Shown in pieces: positions 1-8,812 of a stretch of 34,010 bases of DNA. Source of the stretch: Paracoccaceae bacterium (GTDB lineage: Bacteria > Pseudomonadota > Alphaproteobacteria > Rhodobacterales > Rhodobacteraceae); contig PXDM01000383.1 of assembly GCA_003565055.1 (NCBI GenBank), forward strand, positions 1-34,010, written 5' to 3'. The notes below the pieces were generated by a model. That model worked only from the letters and a program-made list of their open reading frames with translations. It made no database searches and was not told where the DNA came from. Each line of letters starts with the position of its first letter. Position 1 is the first letter of the stretch. A program made the position numbers and the translations under genes.

Positions 1-1159
1 CCGACAGCATGTTGATGCCGGCGGCCACGACCATGCCGAACATCACGATGACGCCGCCGCCCAGCACCTCGATCGGGATGGTGGAGATCAGCGCACCGAC
101 CTTGGGGAAGAGCCCCGCAAAGATCAGGAAAATCGCGCCGATGGTCACGACATGGCGGCTCATGACGCCGGTCATGGCGATCAGCCCGACATTCTGGCTG
201 AAGCTGGTATTGGGTAGCGCCCCAAAAAGCCCGGAGGCCGCCGTGCCGATCCCGTCGGCATAGGTCGCGCCTTGGATCTCACGCTCGGTCGCTTCGCGGC
301 CTGCGCCGCCCTTGGTGATGCCCGAGACATCGCCCACAGTCTCGACTGCCGAGACAAAGGCCATGGCGCAGAAGGCGATGATCGCGGCTGCGGTGAATTC
401 CAGTCCGAAATGGAGCGGATTGGGCAGCGCGAAGGCCGCAGCGCGCCCGATGCCCGAGAAATCGACCATCCCCATCGCGAAAGCCGCGCCGTAGCCTGCG
501 CAAAGACCCAGCAAAACCGCTGAAATGGCCAGCATGCCGCGTGCGTAGAATTTCAGCCCGAGCGTGACGAAGATCACAAGCAGCGCGACTGACCAGCTTT
601 GCAGATTGCCGAAACGCTCCGTGCCCATCAGCGGCACCCCGCCTGCGGCATATTGAATGCCCACCCGCACCAGCGCGAGGCCGATCATCAGCACCACAAG
701 CCCCGTCACCAGCGGCGGCAGCGCGAAGCGGATGCGCCCAATGATGGTGCCGAGCGCGGCATGGAAGAGCCCGCCCACGAGGATCCCGCCCATCACGGCG
801 GCCATGGCATCGACGCCCTTGCCCGCGACCAGCGGGATCATGATCGGGATGAAGGCGAAGGATGTGCCTTGCACGATGGGCAGTTTCGCGCCGACCGGGC
901 CGAACGTGATCGTCTGCAACAGCGTGGCGACCCCGGCGAAGAACATCGACATCTGGATCATGTAGATCAGATTGGGGAAATCCGGCGAGCCGGAGCCGAA
1001 GCCGAAGCCTGCCGCGCCAGCCACGATGATCGCAGGCGTGACATTGGCCACGAACATTGCCAGCACATGCTGCACGCCGAGCGGGATCGCCTTGTAAAGC
1101 GGCGGCATGAAATCGGGGTCGCGCAACTGTTCCGGGGTGCCAAGGGCGCTGTCTGCCAT
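1..1159 (-). CDS. Nucleobase:cation symporter-2 (xanthine/urate permease), partial, runs off the left edge
   Basis: Reverse translation from ATG at 1159: MADSALGTPEQLRDPDFMPPLYKAIPLGVQHVLAMFVANVTPAIIVAGAAG...; contains NCS2-like FVSAVETVGDVSGIT and hydrophobic TM segments; beside urate catabolism genes. Confidence 0.9.
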   Translation of the reverse strand, partial: MADSALGTPEQLRDPDFMPPLYKAIPLGVQHVLAMFVANVTPAIIVAGAAGFGFGSGSPDFPNLIYMIQMSMFFAGVATLLQTITFGPVGAKLPIVQGTSFAFIPIMIPLVAGKGVDAMAAVMGGILVGGLFHAALGTIIGRIRFALPPLVTGLVVLMIGLALVRVGIQYAAGGVPLMGTERFGNLQSWSVALLVIFVTLGLKFYARGMLAISAVLLGLCAGYGAAFAMGMVDFSGIGRAAAFALPNPLHFGLEFTAAAIIAFCAMAFVSAVETVGDVSGITKGGAGREATEREIQGATYADGIGTAASGLFGALPNTSFSQNVGLIAMTGVMSRHVVTIGAIFLIFAGLFPKVGALISTIPIEVLGGGVIVMFGMVVAAGINMLS

Positions 1160-1242
1160 GATCTGTCCTCCATCAGGCGGGTCGTGTTCCGTGGGCAGGA
1201 TCGCCCGGCGGGGTGTGAGATGCCTTGCGCGCCGCGTCCTCC

Positions 1243-1785
1243 TCACGCTGGCGCGCGCACCTCCCAAGGGGTGTCGAACCAGTGTTCTTCGAGGTTGGGG
1301 CTGGTCCCGATCCGGTCAATGACCGCGAACCGCCCCGGATGGCTGAGCGGAGTAAGCACCCCGTGCCAGATGTTACGGTGAAAATTGATGCCCTGCGCGC
1401 CATTGCTGAGGAAGGCTTGCGGGCGACCGGGCCGACCGCCTTCATCTTGGGCGGTGATGACCAGAAATGCCTGTTCATGCATCGGAATGAAAGCCTGGCT
1501 GCCCTCGGGATGCCGCTCGACCATCTCCAGCAGATAGGGCAGGGCGCGGGGGACCGCGTCAAAGAGCGAGATCCCGGCGCGCCCGTCCGGGCCGAAATCG
1601 AGCCGGGCACGGTCATGGAAGCGCCCGCAGAGCCCCTGATTGATCAGCTTGTCGGGCCCGCCTGTGACGTCGAGCACATCGCCGAAAGGCGCGAAGGCGT
1701 CTTGCGTTAGGGCAGAAAGGGTGAGGATGCGCGTCACATCAGACCTCGGGCTTGGCGGAGGGGGTGTATTGAGTATTTTTGGCAA
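1243..1785 (-). CDS. allA: Ureidoglycolate lyase; start uncertain (TTG 1785 or GTG about 1737)
   Basis: ORF translation with ...INQGLCGRFHDRARLDFGPDGRAGISLFDAVPRALPYLLEMVERHPEGSQAFIPM...NFHRNIWHGVLTPL, typical of AllA; purine cluster context. Confidence 0.85.
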   Translation of the reverse strand: MPKILNTPPPPSPRSDVTRILTLSALTQDAFAPFGDVLDVTGGPDKLINQGLCGRFHDRARLDFGPDGRAGISLFDAVPRALPYLLEMVERHPEGSQAFIPMHEQAFLVITAQDEGGRPGRPQAFLSNGAQGINFHRNIWHGVLTPLSHPGRFAVIDRIGTSPNLEEHWFDTPWEVRAPA

Positions 1786-1795
1786 GAAAATGCCA

Positions 1796-3211
1796 TCAGG
1801 GCAGGATATCCTTCAGGCGCAACTCCGCGATGCGTTCGACCTGGGCGCAGGCGGTGGCGAATTCGGTCTCGGTGTCGCTCTCGATGCGGGCCTGAAAGGC
1901 CGCGAGGATCGAGGTCTTGGTGTTGTCGCGCACGGCGATGATGAAGGGAAAGCCGTGTTTCGCGACATAGGCCGTGTTCAGTTGCTCGAAACTGGCGCGC
2001 TCGGCATCTGTGAGCGCATCGAGCCCGGCACTTGCCTGTTCGCCGGTCGATTCTGGCGTGAGCCGTTTGGCCGCGGCGAGTTTGCCCGCGAGGTCCGGGT
2101 GCGCGCGCAGCACCTTGAGCCGGTCGGCCTCGCTGGCGCTGCGAAAGGCGCGGGCGAGCGCATTGGCCAGCCCCGTCGCGCTGTCATGGGCGGGGCCGAG
2201 TTCCAGCGCATGGGCGCGTTCGGCGACCCAGGGCGAATGCTCGTAGATGCTGCCGAAGCTCTCGACGAATTGCGCCTGTGACATGGCGCTGGGGCGGGTG
2301 CGGCGTTGATGCGGATGCTGCGCGGCCCAATGCTGCGCGATGTCGATGCGGCGGGCGAACCAGACGCCGTCATGCGCCTGCGCGTGATCGAGGAAACGCA
2401 TCAGCGCTGCGATCTTGCCGGGACGCCCGATCAGGCGGCAATGCAGCCCGATGGAGAGCATCTTGGGCGCGCCGCTTTCGCCTTCCGCATAGAGCACGTC
2501 GAAAGCGTCCTTGAGATAGTCCTCGAAATCGCGCCCGGTGACCCAGCCCGGCGCGGTGGCGAAGCGCATGTCATTGGCTTCCAGCGTGTAGGGCAGGATC
2601 AACTGATCGCGGGGCCCGAATTCCATCCAATGCGGCAGGTCATCGTCGTATGTGTCCGAGATCCAGTCGAATTGCCCTGTCTCGGCCGCCAGTCGCACTG
2701 TGTTGACGGAACACCGCCCCGTATACCAGCCGCGCGGGGCTTCACCCACCACTTCTGCGTGCAGGCGGATCGCCTCGGCGATGGCGGCGCGTTCCTCGGC
2801 CTCCGGCATGTCGCGATGCTCGACCCATTTTAGCCCGTGGCTCGCGATTTCCCAATTGGCGGCTTTCATCGCGGCCACCTGTTCGGGATTGCGCGCAAGC
2901 GCCGAGGCCACGCCGTAGATCGTGACCGGCAGGCCGCGCCCGGTGAACAGCCGATGGAGACGCCAGAACCCGGCCCGCGCGCCGTAGTCATAGATCGATT
3001 CCATGTTCCAATGGCGCTGACCCGGCCAGGGCTGCGCACCGGGGATGTCGGAGAGGAACCCTTCCGAGGCAGCATCGCCATGCAGCAGGCAATTCTCGCC
3101 GCCCTCTTCATAATTCAGCACCAGCGAGATCGCGAGTTTCGCCCCGCCCGGCCAATCAGCATTGGGGGGCGTTGCGCCATATCCGGTCAGGTTGCGAGGG
3201 TAACGTTGCAC
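1796..3211 (-). CDS. puuE-uraD: Bifunctional allantoinase (PuuE-type polysaccharide-deacetylase fold) / OHCU decarboxylase (UraD) fusion
   Basis: Trimmed from ORF 1796..3679. GTG at 3211 gives VQRYPRNLTGYGATPPNADWPGGAKLAISLVLNYEEGGENC (PuuE N-terminus); the C-terminal about 160 aa from MSQAQFVESFGSIYEHSPWVAERA match UraD. No stop between domains. Confidence 0.85.
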   Translation of the reverse strand: MQRYPRNLTGYGATPPNADWPGGAKLAISLVLNYEEGGENCLLHGDAASEGFLSDIPGAQPWPGQRHWNMESIYDYGARAGFWRLHRLFTGRGLPVTIYGVASALARNPEQVAAMKAANWEIASHGLKWVEHRDMPEAEERAAIAEAIRLHAEVVGEAPRGWYTGRCSVNTVRLAAETGQFDWISDTYDDDLPHWMEFGPRDQLILPYTLEANDMRFATAPGWVTGRDFEDYLKDAFDVLYAEGESGAPKMLSIGLHCRLIGRPGKIAALMRFLDHAQAHDGVWFARRIDIAQHWAAQHPHQRRTRPSAMSQAQFVESFGSIYEHSPWVAERAHALELGPAHDSATGLANALARAFRSASEADRLKVLRAHPDLAGKLAAAKRLTPESTGEQASAGLDALTDAERASFEQLNTAYVAKHGFPFIIAVRDNTKTSILAAFQARIESDTETEFATACAQVERIAELRLKDILP

Positions 3212-3373
3212 GGGCGGCCTCCGGGTTGGGATGATTATGTGATAATGCAGAATAATGATTTTCATTTTCTGGGAATTTTTGAAAGACCTCAAGCCCGTGG
3301 CGCGCGCGAAGGGCTGGATGTTTCGCGCAAGGCGCTGCAAGATCGGGCAAATCACAGCGAGCGCGGGGGCAAG

Positions 3374-3730
3374 ATGACCGGATTTCTGACGACGCATGTT
3401 CTGGATACGGCGCGGGGCGTCCCGGCGGAGGGGCTGGACGTCACGCTTTACCGGCTCGATGGCGCTGAGCGCGTGGAGCTTGCGCGGATGCGCACCAATG
3501 CTGACGGGCGCACGGACAGCCCGATCCTGCCTGCCGAGGCTTTCGCGACAGGCTGCTATGAGCTGATCTTCGCGGCGGGTGCCTATTTGCGCGCGAGCGG
3601 GCAGGCGAGGGCGGAGCCGCTGTTTCTGGACGAGGTGCCGATCCGTTTCGGCATCAGCGACCCCGAGAGCCACTATCATGTGCCGCTCCTGATCTCGCCC
3701 TTCAGCTTCTCGACCTATCGCGGCAGCTGA
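3374..3730 (+). CDS. uraH: 5-hydroxyisourate hydrolase (transthyretin-like)
   Basis: MTGFLTTHVLDTARGVPAEGLDVTLYRL...HYHVPLLISPFSFSTYRGS; hallmark LTTHVLDT N-terminus and YRGS C-terminus. Confidence 0.93.
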   Translation: MTGFLTTHVLDTARGVPAEGLDVTLYRLDGAERVELARMRTNADGRTDSPILPAEAFATGCYELIFAAGAYLRASGQARAEPLFLDEVPIRFGISDPESHYHVPLLISPFSFSTYRGS

Positions 3731-4650
3731 GCCAAGGCGGCTTCGGCCTCGGCCAGCGCGGTCTTGATCCGGGCGGCGATGAAATCGGCGAAAAGCGTCA
3801 CTTTCGGATCGCGCAAGCGGCGATGCGGGGTCAGGGCGGCGAGGGTGACAGGCTGCGGCGGTGTGGCCTCGGCGACCGGGACCAGCGTGCCGTTGAGCAG
3901 ATGGTCGGCGATCTCGAAAACCGGCTTCATCACGATCCCGCGCCCGTCGAGCGCCCAGGCGGTCAGCACATCGCCATCATCGGATTCAAACGGCCCCCTG
4001 ATCTTGAAGCGCTGCGGCCCGGTCGGGGTTTTCAGCGTCCACTGAAATTCCCGCGCGCCGGGGAAGCGCAGGTTCAGGCAGTCATGCCCGTCACGCACCA
4101 GCGCGGCCCCATCTGCAGGCCGACCACGCCGCGCAACATAGTCGGGGGCTGCGCAGAGAATGCGCGGACATTCCGCGATCACCCGCACCTTGAGCGTTGA
4201 ATCCTCCAGCGTGCCCAGATGAAAGGCCAGATCGAGCCCTTCGCCCGTGACATCAATGCTGCGATCCGACAGGCGCAGGCGCAATTCGATTTCGGGATTG
4301 GCATCCTTGAAGCCCGGCACATGCGGCGCGATCAGCCGCCGCCCGATGCCCAGCGGCGCCGCGACATAGATGATGCCGCGCGGGGTGGCCGTGGCATGGC
4401 TGAGCGCGCCTTCGGCCTCCGAGATCGCATCGAGGATTTTCAGCGCGCCCTCGTAGAACAGCTGCCCGTTCGAGGTTGGTTGCAGCGAGCGCGTCGTACG
4501 GTTGAAGAGCCGCACGCCCAGGTGCTTTTCAAGCTCCGCGACCCGCGCCGAGGCCACAGCCGGCGAGGTGCGCTGATCGCGTGCAGCCGCAGACATGCTG
4601 CCCAATTCATAGACACGCACAAACATTTGGACATTGTTCAGATAGGCCAT
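3715..4650 (-). CDS. LysR-family transcriptional regulator
   Basis: MAYLNNVQMFVRVYELGSMSAAARDQRTSPAVASARVAELEKHLGVRLFNRTTRSL, canonical LysR HTH followed by a substrate-binding domain. Confidence 0.92.
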   Translation of the reverse strand: MAYLNNVQMFVRVYELGSMSAAARDQRTSPAVASARVAELEKHLGVRLFNRTTRSLQPTSNGQLFYEGALKILDAISEAEGALSHATATPRGIIYVAAPLGIGRRLIAPHVPGFKDANPEIELRLRLSDRSIDVTGEGLDLAFHLGTLEDSTLKVRVIAECPRILCAAPDYVARRGRPADGAALVRDGHDCLNLRFPGAREFQWTLKTPTGPQRFKIRGPFESDDGDVLTAWALDGRGIVMKPVFEIADHLLNGTLVPVAEATPPQPVTLAALTPHRRLRDPKVTLFADFIAARIKTALAEAEAALAQLPR

Positions 4651-4756
4651 AGTGATTTTCAGGCTGCATTTGAAAGTGATGGGTGTTTTCTTGAATTAAC
4701 AGAAAGCGGCGCGCTGGTATAGGCTGCCGTCATGCGCGACAAGAAAGGATAATGCG

Positions 4757-5986
4757 ATGCTGGAACTGGCCGTCTGGGGGGCGTGGGCGGAATTTGCCGT
4801 GCGCTGGTTGCATGTGATCACGGCCATCGCCTGGATCGGATCGAGCTTCTATTTCATTGCCCTCGATCTGGGCTTGCGGAAATCACCCTCACTCGCGCCC
4901 GGCGCGTCCGGGGAAGAATGGCAGGTCCATGGCGGGGGCTTCTATCACATCCAGAAATACCTGATCGCGCCGGACAAGATGCCGGATCATCTGATCTGGC
5001 ACAAATGGCAGAGCTATGTGACCTGGCTCTCGGGTTTCGCGCTGCTGGTGCTGGTCTATTATGTCGGTGCGGAATTCTATCTCATCGACCGCTCCCTTGC
5101 CGATCTGGCGGTCTGGCAAGCGGTCGCGCTCTCGGTGGCCTCGCTGTCGGTCGGCTGGCTGATCTACGATGCGCTGTGCAAATCCCGTTTCGGCGAGGAC
5201 AATACGCGCCTGATGGTGCTCCTCTTCGTGCTGCTCGTGGTCATGGCCTGGGGCTACACGCAGGTCTTCACGGGGCGGGCGGCACTCCTGCATCTGGGCG
5301 CCTTCACGGCGACGATCATGAGCGCGAATGTGTTTTTCATCATCATTCCCAATCAGAAGATCGTCGTGGCGGATCTGCGCGCAGGCCGCACCCCGGATGC
5401 GAAATACGGGAAAATCGCCAAGCAGCGCTCGACGCATAACAACTACCTGACCCTGCCGGTGCTGTTTCTGATGCTTTCCAACCATTACCCGTTGGCCTTT
5501 GCGTCGGAATTCAACTGGTTGATCGCCGGGCTGGTCTTTCTGATGGGGGTCACGATCCGGCATTTCTTCAACAGCATGCATATGGGCGAGGGGTATAAGT
5601 GGTGGACCTGGGGGGCAACGACGGCGCTTTTCGTGGCGATTGTTCTGCTCTCGACCCTCGGGCAGCCGCGCGTCACGCAGGATGATACCGCGCGCCTGCC
5701 GCTCTCGGTCGCGCGCTTTGTCGAGGATCCGCATTTCGAGGATGCCTATTGGTCCGTGGTGGGCCATTGCTCCATGTGTCACGCCGAAGAGCCGCTCTGG
5801 CCGGGGCTGCATTGGGCGCCCAAGGGCGTGGTGCTGGAAACCGAAGCGCAGGTCGCGCGAGCCGCCCAGACGATCTATCTGCAATCGGGGCTCAGCCACG
5901 CCATGCCCCCCGGCAGCACGGTCCTGATGGATGCGGAGGCGCGCCAGCAAATCGTCACATGGTATCGAAGCGCCACAGGCTCCTGA
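4757..5986 (+). CDS. puuD: Membrane urate hydroxylase/oxidase with C-terminal cytochrome c domain
   Basis: MLELAVWGAWAEFAVRWLHVITAIAWIGSSFYFIALDLGL, multiple TM segments, C-terminal GHCSMCHAEEP (CxxCH heme motif). Confidence 0.92.
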   Translation: MLELAVWGAWAEFAVRWLHVITAIAWIGSSFYFIALDLGLRKSPSLAPGASGEEWQVHGGGFYHIQKYLIAPDKMPDHLIWHKWQSYVTWLSGFALLVLVYYVGAEFYLIDRSLADLAVWQAVALSVASLSVGWLIYDALCKSRFGEDNTRLMVLLFVLLVVMAWGYTQVFTGRAALLHLGAFTATIMSANVFFIIIPNQKIVVADLRAGRTPDAKYGKIAKQRSTHNNYLTLPVLFLMLSNHYPLAFASEFNWLIAGLVFLMGVTIRHFFNSMHMGEGYKWWTWGATTALFVAIVLLSTLGQPRVTQDDTARLPLSVARFVEDPHFEDAYWSVVGHCSMCHAEEPLWPGLHWAPKGVVLETEAQVARAAQTIYLQSGLSHAMPPGSTVLMDAEARQQIVTWYRSATGS

Positions 5987-5989
5987 TTT

Positions 5990-6052
5990 CATCTTTGTTC
6001 AAATATCCTGGGGGGCGTCCCGCAGAGCGGGGCGCGGGGGGCAAAGCCCCCA
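5990..6052. repeat. Candidate dispersed intergenic element: CATCTTTGTTCAAATATCCTGGGGGG plus GGGGGC-AAA-GCCCCC hairpin
   Basis: Motif at about 5990-6014 and hairpin at 6037-6051, in the spacer after puuD. Resembles a recurrent Rhodobacteraceae intergenic sequence from memory; copy number not verifiable here. Confidence 0.45.
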
Positions 6053-6066
6053 CACAGCACAAACGC

Positions 6067-6098
6067 AAAAAGCCCCACGTCAGCGCGTGGGGCTTTTT
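6067..6098. terminator. Bidirectional Rho-independent terminator between convergent puuD and pckA
   Basis: AAAAAGCCCCACG-TCAGCG-CGTGGGGCTTTTT: 13-bp inverted repeat with A tract and T tract, 22 nt past the pckA stop. Confidence 0.92.
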
Positions 6099-6119
6099 CG
6101 ATTGCGCGAACAGGAACGA

Positions 6120-7718
6120 TCAGCCGATCGCGGCCTGTTTCACCTCATCATCAATGAAGGGGGCGTATTGCGCGAAATTCTCTGCGAACATGCTCACAAG
6201 TTTTGCGGCCTGCGCGTCATAGGCGGCAGGGTCGCACCAGGTGCGGCGCGGATCAAGAAGCACCTCCGGCACGCCGGGTACGGACACAGGCACCTCGAAG
6301 CCGAAATTCGGATCACGGCGGAAGGTCGCGTTCTTCAGCGTGCCTTCGAGCGCCGCACTCAGGAGTGCGCGCGTGGCCTTGATCGGCATGCGCGACCCGG
6401 TGCCGTAAGCGCCGCCCGTCCAGCCCGTGTTCACCAGCCAGCATTCCGCGCCGAATTCCGCGATCTTCGCTTGCAGCAGCTTGCCATAGATCTCGGGGCG
6501 GCGCGGCATGAAGGGCGCGCCGAAGCAGGTCGAGAAGGTCGGCTGCGGCTCTGTCACGCCCTGTTCGGTCCCGGCCACTTTCGAGGTGAAGCCTGAGAGG
6601 AAGTGATACATCGCCTGTGCCGGGGTCAGGCGCGCGATGGGCGGCAGAACGCCGAACGCGTCGCAGGTCAACATGATGATGTTTTTCGGCACGCCGCCCA
6701 GCGAGGTCGCCGAGGCATTCGAGATCGCGTCAAGGGGATAGGCGACGCGGGTATTCGCGGTCAGGCTGGAATCGGTGAAATCCAGCTCCAGCGTGTCGGG
6801 GTCGAAGACCATGTTCTCCACGACACTGCCGAAACGATGCGTCGTCGCAAAGATCTCGGGCTCTGCCTCTGCATCGAGATTGATGGTCTTGGCGTAGCAG
6901 CCACCTTCGAAATTGAAGATCCCGCGGTCCGACCAGCCATGCTCATCATCCCCGATCAGCACGCGCGACGGGTCGGCCGAGAGCGTCGTCTTGCCGGTCC
7001 CCGAGAGCCCGAAGAACACGGCAGCATCCTCGGGATCGTTCAGCGCGTGATTGGCGGAGCAATGCATCGGCATGATGCCTTTTTCCGGCAAGAGATAGTT
7101 GAGCAGCGTGAAGACGGATTTCTTGTTCTCGCCGGCATAAGCGGTATTCGCGATCAGGATGATCTTTCGCGTCAGGTTCAGCGCGATCACGGTTTCCGAG
7201 CGGCAACCGTGACGGGCGGGGTCCGCCTTGAAGCTGGGGCAGTTGATGATGGTGAATTCCGGCTCGAATTGCGCAAGCTCTTCGGCCTCGGGGCGGCGCA
7301 GCATGTGGCGGATGAACAGCCCATGCCAGGCCAGTTCGGTGACGACGCGCACATCAAGACGGTGTTCCGGGTCCGCGCCACCAAAGAGGTCCTGCACGAA
7401 GACTTCGCCGCCCTGAAGATGGGCCAGCATGTCAGAATGCAGCTGGTCAAAGGCCGCCTCTGTCATCGGGGCATTGTTGTCCCACCAGATCTTGTCTTCG
7501 ACCTCGGGCGTGCGGACGACGAATTTGTCTTTCGGAGGCCGGCCTGTATGCGTGCCCGTCGCAACCAGAAACGCCCCGCCCAGTCCAAGCGTCCCTTCGC
7601 CGCGTTTGAGCGCGGCCTCGATCAAGGCGGGCTCAAGCAGGTTGTAGTGAACATTCGACACGCCGATAATGCCTTGATCTTCAAGGCGCTTATTGGGGTT
7701 CACACGGGGTGTTGTCAT
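6120..7718 (-). CDS. pckA: Phosphoenolpyruvate carboxykinase (ATP)
   Basis: Start trimmed to ATG 7718 ([30 protein letters not shown]...); contains [11 protein letters not shown] kinase-1a motif and [12 protein letters not shown]. Confidence 0.96.
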   Translation of the reverse strand: MTTPRVNPNKRLEDQGIIGVSNVHYNLLEPALIEAALKRGEGTLGLGGAFLVATGTHTGRPPKDKFVVRTPEVEDKIWWDNNAPMTEAAFDQLHSDMLAHLQGGEVFVQDLFGGADPEHRLDVRVVTELAWHGLFIRHMLRRPEAEELAQFEPEFTIINCPSFKADPARHGCRSETVIALNLTRKIILIANTAYAGENKKSVFTLLNYLLPEKGIMPMHCSANHALNDPEDAAVFFGLSGTGKTTLSADPSRVLIGDDEHGWSDRGIFNFEGGCYAKTINLDAEAEPEIFATTHRFGSVVENMVFDPDTLELDFTDSSLTANTRVAYPLDAISNASATSLGGVPKNIIMLTCDAFGVLPPIARLTPAQAMYHFLSGFTSKVAGTEQGVTEPQPTFSTCFGAPFMPRRPEIYGKLLQAKIAEFGAECWLVNTGWTGGAYGTGSRMPIKATRALLSAALEGTLKNATFRRDPNFGFEVPVSVPGVPEVLLDPRRTWCDPAAYDAQAAKLVSMFAENFAQYAPFIDDEVKQAAIG

Positions 7719-7863
7719 CGTGACTGCTCCATCTGGCGCGTATTTGGGGTGCTGGGTTCGTTCGCCTGCGCGGGCGGTGCGGAATTTGACCGACATTCTG
7801 CCGTTAAGATATGTGGGCCGTATAGCACCGGGGCTGCAAGAAATCCTAGGCTGGTTTTGCCAA

Positions 7864-7894
7864 GTTAGCGCAACCAAGCGGACGTTAGCGCAAC
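7864..7894. promoter_or_regulatory. Perfect 11-bp direct repeat GTTAGCGCAAC with 20-bp period, in the pckA/chvI divergent region
   Basis: GTTAGCGCAAC at 7864-7874 and 7884-7894; palindrome GCCAATTGGC nearby at 7925-7934. Confidence 0.5.
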
Positions 7895-8071
7895 ATAAAG
7901 GAATTGTTGTGCACAGTGACTGTTGCCAATTGGCACACCCTGCGGTGCAGAATCACTCTGCCCGGCATTGATTGGCCGTTATTTTGTTGCGGAAGGGCGA
8001 GGATTGGGTAATTCTATGTCAAAATTAAGGCAGAAAATGCCGTGTAGAGCAGTAATCGGAAAGGCAGGCCC

Positions 8072-8770
8072 ATGTCGCTAATTGCGTTGGTCGATGACGA
8101 CCGCAATATTCTTACATCTGTATCAATTTGTCTTGAGGCGGAAGGCTTCGACGTCGAGACCTATAATGACGGTCAGGCAGCACTTGACGCGTTCAATCGC
8201 AAGATGCCTGACATGGCCGTCCTCGACATGAAAATGCCCCGGATGGACGGGATGGAATTGTTGCAGCGCCTGCGCCAGAAAACGCAGATGCCGATCATTT
8301 TCCTGACCTCCAAGGATGACGAGATCGACGAAGTGCTCGGCCTGCGCATGGGGGCGGATGATTACGTCAAGAAGCCTTTCTCGCAGCGGTTGCTGGTCGA
8401 GCGCATTCGTGCGCTCTTGCGCCGCAAACAGGCCCTTGACGCGGGTCCGGACGCGTCAGAAGAGTCCAAGGTGCTTGTGCGGGGGCAGTTGGAAATGGAT
8501 CCGCTGCGCCATCAGGTGAAGTGGAAAGGGCATGATGTCACCCTGACCGTGACCGAGTTCTTGTTGCTTCAGGCGTTGGCGCAGCGTCCAGGTGTGGTCA
8601 AGTCCCGCGACCAGTTAATGGACGTGGCTTATGAGGATCAGGTTTATGTGGATGATCGGACCATCGATAGCCACATCAAGCGTTTGCGCAAGAAAATGCG
8701 CAGTGTGGACGAAGAGTTTTCGTCCATCGAAACGCTCTACGGAATTGGCTACAAATATAACGAAGTGTAA
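8072..8770 (+). CDS. chvI: OmpR-family response regulator ChvI
   Basis: [41 protein letters not shown]...[20 protein letters not shown]; winged-helix C-terminus; next to chvG/hprK/rapZ. Confidence 0.94.
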   Translation: MSLIALVDDDRNILTSVSICLEAEGFDVETYNDGQAALDAFNRKMPDMAVLDMKMPRMDGMELLQRLRQKTQMPIIFLTSKDDEIDEVLGLRMGADDYVKKPFSQRLLVERIRALLRRKQALDAGPDASEESKVLVRGQLEMDPLRHQVKWKGHDVTLTVTEFLLLQALAQRPGVVKSRDQLMDVAYEDQVYVDDRTIDSHIKRLRKKMRSVDEEFSSIETLYGIGYKYNEV

Positions 8771-8812
8771 CATGCCAGAGGCGCGGCAAGGTCGCGCCGA
8801 GATCGAGCGGGT

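Noticed and set aside
599-1381. 260-aa plus-strand ORF across the permease and allA
   Set aside because: Antisense to two supported genes; His/Arg/Asp-rich shadow translation.
3212-3679. N-terminal extension of the PuuE-UraD ORF (to MIVALGVADAE or MKIIILHYHIIIP)
   Set aside because: PuuE homology starts at about 3211 and the extension lies antisense to uraH; treated as an over-long ORF call.
6603-7868. 421-aa plus-strand ORF antisense to pckA
   Set aside because: pckA is unambiguous on the other strand; this is a GC-bias shadow ORF.
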